NCBI GenBank assembly: GCA_019058365.1
Contig: JAHPZE010000015.1
Location: 1 to 64,000 of the forward strand
Length of the DNA: 64,000 bases
Source: Promethearchaeota archaeon
GTDB lineage: Archaea; Asgardarchaeota; Lokiarchaeia; Sigyniarchaeales; SOKP01
Direction of reading: 5' to 3'
Part shown: one piece after another, positions 32,204 to 41,018 of the stretch
Layout of the letters: the number at the start of each line of letters is the position of its first letter
How positions within the stretch are numbered: position 1 is the first letter of the stretch
Notes under the pieces: model-generated
Told to the model about the DNA's origin: nothing
What the model saw: only the letters and a program-made list of their open reading frames with translations
Databases searched by the model: none
Position numbers and translations under genes: made by a program

Positions 32204-33841
32204 TCTATTCATCAAATATTTTTCAGGTATTGGAAGATATATTGGACTCCAATTTAACAATCCCTTTGCGTTAATGTTTTCCTCGTTTTCATTTTCAACT
32301 CTCCTTATTTCATACTCTAAAGTACTGCCTTTTTTTACGTTTTTAGCTACTCTTACTAATCCTTCTTTCAAATATTTTAGATCGTTAATGTCTGATTGAG
32401 CAATTGGATCGCTATCTAACTTTGCAAAGAGAGGGAAAAATCTTTTATGAAGTCCTGAATGCCCTTTAGGGCAATGGTTTAATCCTTTTATATTGGGGAT
32501 AAGACATCCCTCATCGCAAAAATGAAGTGTAAATCCTCTTTTATTATTATATTCATGTTCAACAATATGACCTAATAATATCTCTGGTTTTGTATGACCA
32601 TTCTTAATTAATTCATATTCTTGAACACTTTTCTTTTCTTTTAATTTTATAAAGTCATTTATATGTGGTCCGTTTTGGACAATTTCATTAAAGCTTTCTT
32701 GAACTTTTAAAAGACCTGAAATACAGGTAGCTCCTGAGCCATAAGAGCCAAAATAGATCGTATCATAAACGCGAGCTTGATTTTCAAGAAGATATATAAT
32801 CTGAGCCCAAATTGAAGCGTTGTACATATTTCCAAAGTGCATTGGAACATTTAATTGAGGAAGTACTCTTTCTTTTACATTTGTGTTCACCCAGTATGAA
32901 AATCTCTCTAAAGTTGTAGAAGAAATGCCTCTTTCTTTTAATTTTAAATAAAGATATTCTGGTAAAACGGTAACATCATGTAAAAAATGATCAAGCTTCT
33001 TGATTATAGATGTACGAACTTTATTCTTATCGAATTTAGGTAGTTCATTTATATGTTTAATCCAACGCTTTAATATTATTTGCTGCATTATCTTAAGGGG
33101 AAGCTTGGAGTATGGCGCATGAAATGTATAAAAATCCGCATGAAAATCCCCAATATTTCTAATCAAATCATCATAAGCAGCAAGTTGGAATTTAATATAC
33201 GCATCTTGAGAATAACTTCCAAATGCTTGTGCGTTTTTATTATTGTGAGATCTGAAAAAGTCATTTACATTTCCTGAAACCTTTCCAAAATTCTTAGCAA
33301 ATTTAGCTATTCGAGGATTTTTCGATATTACTAGTGCAATAGCACCTGATCCTTGTGTTGGTTCACCTGGAGAACCAAGATGATATGAAGAAATATCAGT
33401 GCTTATGACAAGAGCCTTATTTATTATTTCCTTTTCAACCAAGGCGATAGCATTAAGAATTGCTAGTGTACCTCCAGCACAGGCGTTGTAGATATCTTGA
33501 GTCAATGAATTGGCGGAAATCTCTAACATCTCAGCAAAAATATTAGATACTGATTTTGCTGCATATACTTCTGTTTCAGTACCCACAAATAATGCGTCTA
33601 TACTTTTAGGAGAGATATTACCTCTTAATAAAGCATTATAGCCCGCTTTTAATCCAAGAGAAATAATGTCTTCATCAATTTCTGCTAAACGCATTTCTTT
33701 AGATAATAAACCCTTTTCATATTTTTCTGGATCTACATTTCTCTCTAAGGCAAGTTCTTTTAAGTTAACATAATGTCTTGGAGCATGAAATCCAATTGAA
33801 TCAATTCCAATATTCGAAAATAAATAATCGTTAGAAAGCAT
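32165..33841 (-). CDS. HMG-CoA synthase with long C-terminal extension
   Basis: A 558-residue enzyme condensing acetyl-CoA and acetoacetyl-CoA. The thiolase-fold core has GIDSIGFHAPR at the N-terminus, FVGTETEVYAAKS with the acid residue, the nucleophile Cys121 in YNACAGGTLA, and His241 in TFHAPYSK. The archaeal enzyme is usually about 350 residues; here roughly 160 extra residues follow, including a cluster with three cysteines and a histidine (HFCDEGCLIPNIKG, NHCPKGH) that may bind zinc. The partner thiolase and DUF35 protein of archaea are not in the window. It heads the mevalonate operon, divergent from the cis-prenyltransferase. Confidence 0.85.
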   Translation of the reverse strand: MLSNDYLFSNIGIDSIGFHAPRHYVNLKELALERNVDPEKYEKGLLSKEMRLAEIDEDIISLGLKAGYNALLRGNISPKSIDALFVGTETEVYAAKSVSNIFAEMLEISANSLTQDIYNACAGGTLAILNAIALVEKEIINKALVISTDISSYHLGSPGEPTQGSGAIALVISKNPRIAKFAKNFGKVSGNVNDFFRSHNNKNAQAFGSYSQDAYIKFQLAAYDDLIRNIGDFHADFYTFHAPYSKLPLKIMQQIILKRWIKHINELPKFDKNKVRTSIIKKLDHFLHDVTVLPEYLYLKLKERGISSTTLERFSYWVNTNVKERVLPQLNVPMHFGNMYNASIWAQIIYLLENQARVYDTIYFGSYGSGATCISGLLKVQESFNEIVQNGPHINDFIKLKEKKSVQEYELIKNGHTKPEILLGHIVEHEYNNKRGFTLHFCDEGCLIPNIKGLNHCPKGHSGLHKRFFPLFAKLDSDPIAQSDINDLKYLKEGLVRVAKNVKKGSTLEYEIRRVENENEENINAKGLLNWSPIYLPIPEKYLMNRDYQIQDLPIPLE

Positions 33842-34236
33842 TAATGATATCTCTCGAGTTGATGATATTTCTTTTTAAAATATTTTCTATATGTAATGTT
33901 TATTTGTTCAAAAACTTATCTATATAAAATTAGTTTTATTAAAAGAATTGCTTATTTAAAAATTCTCAGTGGACTAATATTTTCAATAGTTCAAATTCTT
34001 ATAAGTGGTAAATATTATGAAAATTACTGTTACTCTTTTACAAACATTCAAAACTTAGAAAGCTTAACCATAACCCTTAGAGTAAGAAAAATTGTAAGAG
34101 ATTTAACTCTAATCTACTTAACATTGCTCGTTAAAATTCTATCAATAAATTATAATTCCTTTAAATTATAAGGAAGATTTAATATTTTTAATATTCATAT
34201 TAATATTGAAAAGAATACAATATTATAATGGGTTAG
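33842..34236. other. Divergent intergenic region, no convincing gene
   Basis: This is a 395-base AT-rich gap between the divergent HMG-CoA synthase (-) and cis-prenyltransferase (+) genes. A 91-codon frame at 33896-34171 encodes a hydrophobic, low-complexity sequence without a ribosome-binding site and is not believed. The region must hold both promoters; several T/A-rich boxes are possible and I cannot choose between them. Confidence 0.5.
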
Positions 34237-34974
34237 ATGGTCACTACTTTAGAAGAGTTAAAGGAAACAGCACAGGATAAGTTACCTAAGCATATAGGCC
34301 TGATCATCGATGGTAATCGTCGATGGGCGAAAAAGAGAAACTTAGAGATTAATTTAGGTCATTTAATTGGATATGAAAATCTCAAAAAGAGATTATTCGA
34401 TTTTTTTGATGCGGGGATCCACTACTTAAGTTTATATATTCTATCGCTTGAAAATGTGAGGAAGCGTAATACTAAAGAACTTGAGTATATTTATAAGATT
34501 ATGGTTAAAGCTGTCGATACGATTATAAATGAATCAATTGTAAAGGAGGAAAAGGTTAAATTTAATGTTATCGGCAGGATTTCAATGCTACCAGATAAAG
34601 TAAGAAGAAAGATTGAAGAGTTAATTAAATTTACTAAGGATCACAGTCAAAATTTCATAAATCTCTGTATTATGTATGATGGTCATGAAGAAATTGTGGA
34701 TGCTGTGAAGGAAATAGTTAATAATGGAATTAAGCCCGAACAAGTTAGTACAGATTTAATTAAAGCACACCTTTATACAAAAAATTTTCCTCCATTAGAT
34801 TATGTAATTAGAACGGGAATGGATGACGGAGCAAGAATTTCTGGATTCTTGCTATGGGATTCTTCTTATGCTGAATTTAAATTTAGGAATGATTTCTGGC
34901 CTGATTATAATAAAGAGATGGTTATTGAGGATTTAGAAGATTATATAAGAAGAAATCGACGAATGGGACAATAA
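34237..34974 (+). CDS. Cis-prenyltransferase (undecaprenyl diphosphate synthase family)
   Basis: A 245-residue enzyme of the UppS family: HIGLIIDGNRRWAKKR (residues 19-34) with catalytic Asp25 and the phosphate-contacting arginine, LSLYILSLENVRKR, and near the C-terminus DYVIRTGMDDGARISGFLLWDSSYAEF. In archaea it makes the long cis-polyprenyl carrier used as dolichol precursor for glycosylation. It is encoded divergently from the mevalonate operon that supplies its IPP. The product length cannot be told from the sequence. Confidence 0.88.
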   Translation: MVTTLEELKETAQDKLPKHIGLIIDGNRRWAKKRNLEINLGHLIGYENLKKRLFDFFDAGIHYLSLYILSLENVRKRNTKELEYIYKIMVKAVDTIINESIVKEEKVKFNVIGRISMLPDKVRRKIEELIKFTKDHSQNFINLCIMYDGHEEIVDAVKEIVNNGIKPEQVSTDLIKAHLYTKNFPPLDYVIRTGMDDGARISGFLLWDSSYAEFKFRNDFWPDYNKEMVIEDLEDYIRRNRRMGQ

Positions 34975-35098
34975 TTCTTCTATCTATTTTATTTCATAAA
35001 TCCAAAATAAATAAATCATTAATAATTGTTAAACCTATAAATTAATGAGAGATTTAGAATTACTAATTTATAACGTGAACAAATAAATCATTTGAATT

Positions 35099-36937
35099 AT
35101 GGCAAATGCTGACAAAATCATCTCATTGAACATCACAAAATTCCCGCAAAACTTATTAATACCTGGGATTAACAATGAGATTATTATCCAAGTAATAAAT
35201 TATTCAAGTAAAAAGGAGGATTTTAAATTTGATCTTGAGGGAGAAAATTTAAATATTAACGTGGAACCCGATAGTTTTAAGAGTAATATTGAATTTAGTC
35301 CGGGGGAAACAAAGAGTATTCATTTGAAATTAGATCCTACTACTGATGGTTTTGGTAAATTAACAATTAATGTCCACCGACTTAAGATTATTAAATATAC
35401 TGTTAAAGTACAGAAAATGAGAGAGGCTATCCAAACGAGTAAAATTAAGAAGATTTTTGATAAACAAGCATTTAAAGTTACAGAAACAGTTGAAAAATTT
35501 AATCCAGAAGATTATATTATCGATATGAAGGAAAAAGTATTAAAGCAGGCTGAAAAACAATTAGGCTTATTAACAGAGCAATATAAATCATCGCAATCGT
35601 CAGATATATCTAGCTCTGAATTACTTGAAAAAATGGAAGCTTATATAAAACAAATTGCGAAAGGATATCTTTCAATCGATAATCCTCAAAGGGCATTAAA
35701 ATTAGCATTAATGCTTTCAAATAAGAATGAACAGAGGAAATTCTATCTTAGTCTAATTCGCGCTTATGCTTTAAAAAATCTCGATATAATGCTTCAAATA
35801 GTTTCAAACCTACCCGATTTAGAAAAACGACAAAACATATTCAAATTTCTAGCATTAGATCAAGTATTAAATAATCCCGAACAAGCAATTAAAATTGGAA
35901 ATCTAATTCAAAATCCCTCTATTAAAGAAAGTCTTCTAATTAATATTTATGGTCAAATTATCAACTCGGATCCTTCATTAGCTTTGAAATTAAGAGAGCT
36001 AATTGATAATAATACTCTAAAAATTAAGCTTCTATTCAATATTGCTAATAAATTAAAAGAACACGATGCAAGAACTGAATTAATTAATGTAATTAACTTA
36101 ATAATTAAGACACTTCTAAAAATTCTTGTAGCAGGTTTTGATAAGTCAATTTATAAAATGCTTAAAAATGCAATATATGCTTTAGCTGAGGTCGATAACC
36201 CCATTTCTGCAAATGCTATTATTGAAAGTATACCAATTCAAGAAGTTAAAGAAAAAATAGCGAAAGATTTATTTGATGATATTTATATAATGGTTGATGA
36301 AATTAAAACAAAATATGAATCGGAATTAGCCTTTTCTCAATATTTTCTATTAAATACTTACGTTTCCACCATTACGAATGATATTAAAAATTTTAGTCTA
36401 ACGGGTGGAAACATTAGTAATAATGTTCTTATAAATGATTTTAATTTTAGTAATGTGTTTATATCTTTATTTGCTTTTGATTTCAGCATTTTTCCAATAC
36501 TAGATCGTGTATATAACGATTTAAAATATGCTCTAAACAAATCAATCGCATATTATACTTTTCCATCAAAAAATAATTATAATCAGGATGAGGTTAGAGT
36601 ATTAACTAGTTCATTGAAACAATTTTTCAAGAATTTCGAAAATACCCCTGGCCAAGTATCAATTTTTAATTTAGATTTCATCCCATATCTAGGAAAACCA
36701 ACTGTGATTATATCGCAGGAATCTGATATAGATAATAATATTTACTCTAATATTAAAAAAATCGGAGACCCCATTAATCTAATTGTTGATAATTCTTTAT
36801 TCAAAGGAGGTAAAATCTCTGAAAATTTAAAGCAAATTTTGCCCTCTAACAAATGTAAAATTATTAATTTAGTTTTATCTTACGAGTTCATCAACGATTA
36901 TAATATTTTTAAGACATTAATACAATCTTTACTCTAA
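35099..36937 (+). CDS. Ig-like domain plus helical-repeat protein, unknown function
   Basis: A 612-residue protein I do not recognise. Residues 1-100 form a beta-sandwich of the kind found in NEW3/arrestin-like domains (IPGINNEIIIQVINYS ... FSPGETKSIHLKLDP). Residues about 150-450 are a run of short helices with a recurrent Asn-Pro-(Glu/Gln/Ser)-(Gln/Arg/Leu)-Ala-Leu/Ile-Lys pattern (NPQRALKLALML, NPEQAIKIGNLI, DPSLALKLREL), spaced about 30 residues like TPR/HEAT-type repeats. The last ~150 residues form an alpha-beta part. There is no signal peptide or membrane segment. It looks like a scaffold for protein binding. It stands between the cis-prenyltransferase and the GCS2 gene on the same strand. 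Confidence 0.6.
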   Translation: MANADKIISLNITKFPQNLLIPGINNEIIIQVINYSSKKEDFKFDLEGENLNINVEPDSFKSNIEFSPGETKSIHLKLDPTTDGFGKLTINVHRLKIIKYTVKVQKMREAIQTSKIKKIFDKQAFKVTETVEKFNPEDYIIDMKEKVLKQAEKQLGLLTEQYKSSQSSDISSSELLEKMEAYIKQIAKGYLSIDNPQRALKLALMLSNKNEQRKFYLSLIRAYALKNLDIMLQIVSNLPDLEKRQNIFKFLALDQVLNNPEQAIKIGNLIQNPSIKESLLINIYGQIINSDPSLALKLRELIDNNTLKIKLLFNIANKLKEHDARTELINVINLIIKTLLKILVAGFDKSIYKMLKNAIYALAEVDNPISANAIIESIPIQEVKEKIAKDLFDDIYIMVDEIKTKYESELAFSQYFLLNTYVSTITNDIKNFSLTGGNISNNVLINDFNFSNVFISLFAFDFSIFPILDRVYNDLKYALNKSIAYYTFPSKNNYNQDEVRVLTSSLKQFFKNFENTPGQVSIFNLDFIPYLGKPTVIISQESDIDNNIYSNIKKIGDPINLIVDNSLFKGGKISENLKQILPSNKCKIINLVLSYEFINDYNIFKTLIQSLL

Positions 36938-37035
36938 AATGAAATAAACAAACTAAAACTATAAAATTAAGATTTGTTATATGTATAGTAAGCGAATAAA
37001 AAGAGAGAAATACGCAATTAGAAGGTAAAATTGCT

Positions 37036-38697
37036 ATGGCAAAAGATAAAAAAAAGAAAGAAAAAAAGAAGAAAAAGAAAGATGATCCGTCAGGTGATAC
37101 TTTTTCTCAATTATACGCAAAAGAAGGAAAAACAAAAGCACCTATAGGTATTTCATTGGGACAAAGTATTGATAGATCGGGTGATAAATTATTTTTAGGA
37201 ACAGATTATATGGAAGTACTTATCCCTGAAAGGCCATGGGCTGATATGTTAGCTGATGTTGAACATTGGACTCCTTTACCATTCACCCATGGCATTGAAA
37301 TGGAATTAATTATTGCTGATGATAGTGGGGAATACCCTCCCGGAGAAGAAATGGTTTACCGAATGAAAGAAATTGTGAAGGATGCAATCAAAATTATGGA
37401 TGAAGTTCTCTACGAGGGAAGAGAAGATTTTTTACCCGTTCCTGATTATATTAGACAAAAAGTTTTAGCTAGACCGTGGGGAAGGGATGATCTTGAAAAA
37501 GGGTATACAATGGATATACGCTATGCTCTAGGAGAAAGTTCTGTTGATATAGATTCTTTTGCAAGAGATGGAAATGTCACAGCAATCACCTATATATTAG
37601 AATTAGTCACACCTCCATGTGTTTATGTTGAAGAATTAGCATATTGGGCGAGCACTTTATTTTTATTAGCGAAAGCTACTCTACCTAAAGATCTGCATAT
37701 AATTGCTTCCGCTATTAATCCTGCGACGAAAGAATACATGCGTGGGGTGTCCCAAGCTGATCATTCGCACTTAGGTTCTTTTAATTCAGAATTAGAGAAA
37801 ATTCAAGCCTATTGTATGATTCGAAATTTTATACCTCATCTTATTGCTCTTACATGCAATTCTCCAATTTTGAATAACAAACCAACGGATGTGGTTAAAA
37901 TTATAAATAGGAGGATTACTGCCCCAAATTGCACTAGATCTTTGCGTTTAAAGTATAACACAACTATGTTAAGTGGGAATGATCCTAAATATTATATCCC
38001 TTATTTAACTGATTTAAGTGAGAATTCTATTAATTATTTCCTTCAAACAGTTCAGAAGGCAAGTTTAGAGGATGGTAGGTTCCAAGATGTTTTCCCAGTA
38101 ACGGATTGGGGAACGATAGAAATCCGAATTAGCGATGCACAAATTTCTATATGTCGCCGTATCGGAGTGGGAATGCTAATTCAAGCTATGTGCTATAAAG
38201 CTAGAAAACTGCTAGAAAAGGGGGTGTGGGTACCTGATGCGGGTAGTGAAACAATAGCAACAAATCGTCAAGGAGCAATTGAGCGAGGTTTGATTTCTTT
38301 ATTCCGACCTATAAATATTACACGTGAAAAACTCGCACAATATGATCCTGAATTTGCAGAGCAATATTTGGGTCCAGAAAATCAACCTGTAAGATACATG
38401 ATGCAAGGTGTGCAACGCATGTTCTTTTATTTAAAAGATGAACTGAAAGAACTGAGATTCTTGTATAGCCCATTCCTAAAACCCTTGCTTCAGTCTGTCT
38501 TTGGGAATGTAAGCTATGCAGAACCTCCAATAACTGAAGCAGAATACCAGTTAAGTCTTTACAAATACAAATTGGATAACGGAGAAGATCCTAGTATTTT
38601 ATATGATTTAATATATTTCACTATCCTTTATTGCCAGGATCCTCTAAATAATCCACTTACCGGGATTTTAACCCTTCCAAAAGAAATGAGAGAGTAG
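37036..38697 (+). CDS. GCS2-type carboxylate-amine ligase (glutamate-cysteine ligase family 2)
   Basis: A 553-residue ATP-dependent ligase-like protein. The first ~16 residues are almost all lysine. The core has FTHGIEMELIIAD (about residues 80-92) in the position of the family's GxExE motif, VDIDSFARDGN, ITYILELVTPPC, RGVSQADHSHLG and VTDWGTIEIRISDAQIS (the conserved EIRxxD strand). Members join a carboxylate to an amine and include gamma-glutamylcysteine synthetases; the substrate here is not established. It is monocistronic; the ATG is preceded by a weak GAAGGTAA. The Lys-rich tail could bind nucleic acid, ribosomes or acidic surfaces. Confidence 0.75.
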   Translation: MAKDKKKKEKKKKKKDDPSGDTFSQLYAKEGKTKAPIGISLGQSIDRSGDKLFLGTDYMEVLIPERPWADMLADVEHWTPLPFTHGIEMELIIADDSGEYPPGEEMVYRMKEIVKDAIKIMDEVLYEGREDFLPVPDYIRQKVLARPWGRDDLEKGYTMDIRYALGESSVDIDSFARDGNVTAITYILELVTPPCVYVEELAYWASTLFLLAKATLPKDLHIIASAINPATKEYMRGVSQADHSHLGSFNSELEKIQAYCMIRNFIPHLIALTCNSPILNNKPTDVVKIINRRITAPNCTRSLRLKYNTTMLSGNDPKYYIPYLTDLSENSINYFLQTVQKASLEDGRFQDVFPVTDWGTIEIRISDAQISICRRIGVGMLIQAMCYKARKLLEKGVWVPDAGSETIATNRQGAIERGLISLFRPINITREKLAQYDPEFAEQYLGPENQPVRYMMQGVQRMFFYLKDELKELRFLYSPFLKPLLQSVFGNVSYAEPPITEAEYQLSLYKYKLDNGEDPSILYDLIYFTILYCQDPLNNPLTGILTLPKEMRE

Positions 38698-38807
38698 TAT
38701 ATTTTGTTTTTAGCTTTCAATTTCATAGCGCAAAAATAAAATATGAAGTTTAGCACTCTTCTCTCGTTATATTAAATTTAATATTTAAAAAAAAGAATGA
38801 AAATTTA

Positions 38808-40145
38808 TTATTTATATACTCCATATTCCTTCGTGAACTCAATCATAGCTTTAATGTTTTCTGGTTTAGCATCATCAATTACCGCTCCATTCATCATTAA
38901 ATAACCACCATCTTTACCAACACTATCTATTAATTTCTTTGCGTATTCTTTTACTTCTTGAGGTGTTCCTAAATTTAATAAAGTGATTGGCATGTTACCT
39001 CCCACGCAGGCAGAGTCGCCTAAAATTTCTTTTGCTTTTTCCATATCTGTCAAATCAAACGCCCATATAGCCTTACCTTTAGGTAAATCTTTAATAACTT
39101 CAAGACGCGAGTTAAAACCACCCTCAACATAAGAAAATGGTATACATCCTTCTTCTATTAAACCCATGAGTAGTTTTCTAAAGGATGGCCAGTAAAATGT
39201 CTTAAATTGTTCATCAGAGAGAAAACCGTCAGCTCCTTTATGTAAAGGTATGAATACAATAGGGTTTCCATTCATCTTAGCCATAGATACACCCATGTTA
39301 ACCATCAATGGCGTAATCACTTCAAGAGCTTTAAGCAGTTTATTAGGTTGTCGGTATAAATCAAGCATTATCCCCGTAGTTCCTCTAAGAGTATCACCAA
39401 GGGTATCATAAGGGGCTTTTGTAGCCCCACCAAAGAAGTTTGGAAATCCTTTTTCTGCCATCTCCTTATCGAAAGCTCCGAGTGTTCCTGCCCACTTTAA
39501 GGCATCACTTCCAGCGTCCATAAGAGCTTTAAGGGCTTCTTGAACATCTGGGAGGCCATATGGTAAAATGTTGCCACCAGTAAATGGCAATTCGATTATA
39601 TTGGTGAGAGGTGCTAACTGTTTAAGGGGATCTAACGTTCCAAATATACGTGGTAAATAGACGCTTCTAAAGAAACCAGAGGGATCTTGAATAAAGGCAT
39701 CATACTCATCCGCTTTCATATATTCACCCTCAAGGCATTGGTATGAAAGGTTAGGAGAGACTCCATGACCTGGCCAAGCATATAATTTATAATCAAGAAT
39801 ATCAAAAAGTTTTCCTGGACCAGGTACAAAACACCCTATATGGGCATCTGGTTCAAAATCTAAAACCGATTTTTTCCATGCAGAAAAGAGTTTGTCGTAA
39901 TCATACATAGATTCTTGTGGAGTTATACCACTATAAAATGCGGGGAAAAAGCCAACCATTAGAACAACCGGGATTCTATCAGGCTTTTTTTTCAATTGAA
40001 TAACGTCTTTTATCCTTATTACTCTTTCCTTATACGCTTTTTCGGTGCTGGGGTTGGCAAATTCAATATTTTGGGGTGAAAGCCATCTATTAAACATTTC
40101 TTCTTGTTTTTCATCTAATGATAAATTTTCCCATTTCTTTTCCAT
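38808..40145 (-). CDS. URO-D-family (MtaA-like) corrinoid methyltransferase
   Basis: A 445-residue TIM-barrel protein of the uroporphyrinogen decarboxylase superfamily in its methyltransferase branch (MtaA/CmuA/MtbA). Recognisable parts are KPDRIPVVLMVG, FVPGPGKLFDIL, FFGGATKAPYDTLGDTLRGTTGIMLDLYRQP and CVGGNMPITLLNLGTPQEV. The next gene upstream encodes a corrinoid protein 40 bases away, so the pair probably transfers a methyl group from or to the cobamide. A strong ribosome-binding site (AGAGGTAAT) precedes the ATG. The methyl donor or acceptor cannot be deduced, because no substrate-specific MtaB/MttB-like gene is near. Confidence 0.8.
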   Translation of the reverse strand: MEKKWENLSLDEKQEEMFNRWLSPQNIEFANPSTEKAYKERVIRIKDVIQLKKKPDRIPVVLMVGFFPAFYSGITPQESMYDYDKLFSAWKKSVLDFEPDAHIGCFVPGPGKLFDILDYKLYAWPGHGVSPNLSYQCLEGEYMKADEYDAFIQDPSGFFRSVYLPRIFGTLDPLKQLAPLTNIIELPFTGGNILPYGLPDVQEALKALMDAGSDALKWAGTLGAFDKEMAEKGFPNFFGGATKAPYDTLGDTLRGTTGIMLDLYRQPNKLLKALEVITPLMVNMGVSMAKMNGNPIVFIPLHKGADGFLSDEQFKTFYWPSFRKLLMGLIEEGCIPFSYVEGGFNSRLEVIKDLPKGKAIWAFDLTDMEKAKEILGDSACVGGNMPITLLNLGTPQEVKEYAKKLIDSVGKDGGYLMMNGAVIDDAKPENIKAMIEFTKEYGVYK

Positions 40146-40185
40146 TTTTTATTACCTCTTATAATTTCTCTACTGAGGACTATTA

Positions 40186-40815
40186 CTATTCAACTATCCA
40201 TTCCTTAGCCAAAGCTACTGCTTCGATTGCATCTTTTCCATAGGAGTCTGCACCTACATATTTTCTTACGTTCTCGTTTATTTGCCCTCCACCAATCATT
40301 ATCTTTGTTTTTTCAGGTAACCCTGCATTTTTAATTTCTTCTATCGTCTCTTTCATAGAGTCATATGCTAGGGTTAGAAATCCACTCAAGCCTACAATTT
40401 TTGAATTCACTTCTCTTATTTTTTCTACAAATTTTTCTTTTGGGACATTTACGCCAAGATCATAAACCTCAAACCCATTTGACTCTAACATAAATTTTAC
40501 AATATTTTTGCCTATATCGTGTATATCACCAAATACTGTCCCTAAAACTACTTTTCCTAAACTCTGAACCTTGGCACCAGCTTTGAGCATTGGTTCTATA
40601 ATTTCTGTTATTTGTCTTAGAATCTCTCCTGACATGATCAAATCTGGTAAGAAGAACTCTTTATTCTCAAATTTCTCTCCCACTTTAGCCATAGCGATTC
40701 TAATTTGTTCTAAAATTTTCATAGGATCCTCTCCAGCGTTAATTTTTTTCTGAACGAGATCTATAGCTTCCTTCTCGCATAAATCTACTATTAAATCTAT
40801 TAAATCCTCAGACAT
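40186..40815 (-). CDS. Corrinoid (B12-binding) methyltransferase subunit
   Basis: A 209-residue cobalamin-binding protein of the MtaC/MtbC/MttC type. Residues 1-85 form the helical cap domain (GEDPMKILEQIRIAMAKVGEKF ... LPDLIMSGEILRQ). The Rossmann domain carries GDIHDIGKN (96-104) with the DxHxxG lower-axial histidine (His99), followed by VGLSGFLTLAYDSMKETI and IMIGGGQIN. It accepts a methyl group and passes it to the URO-D-type methyltransferase encoded directly downstream. GGAGGAATT precedes the ATG. It is the first gene of the two-gene operon. Confidence 0.9.
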   Translation of the reverse strand: MSEDLIDLIVDLCEKEAIDLVQKKINAGEDPMKILEQIRIAMAKVGEKFENKEFFLPDLIMSGEILRQITEIIEPMLKAGAKVQSLGKVVLGTVFGDIHDIGKNIVKFMLESNGFEVYDLGVNVPKEKFVEKIREVNSKIVGLSGFLTLAYDSMKETIEEIKNAGLPEKTKIMIGGGQINENVRKYVGADSYGKDAIEAVALAKEWIVE

Positions 40816-41018
40816 TACAATTCCTCCTTTTAATTAAAATTTAAACTTATCTATATTTTAGATTTCTCATTTATCTCATAAGGAGCTTTTATTTATAAAT
40901 ATTATCTTGAATTTCTTTCAAAAATATATTTTTTTAATATTTCAAGATTTTAAATTCGTATATATGGTTGCTTAACCTTGTAAGAAATAAGAAGAAATGA
41001 ATGCTTACCCCTCATTTC

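Noticed and set aside
33896..34171. A 91-codon plus-strand frame between HMG-CoA synthase and the cis-prenyltransferase
   Set aside because: Hydrophobic, low-complexity translation, no ribosome-binding site, and it lies in a divergent promoter region of very high A+T.
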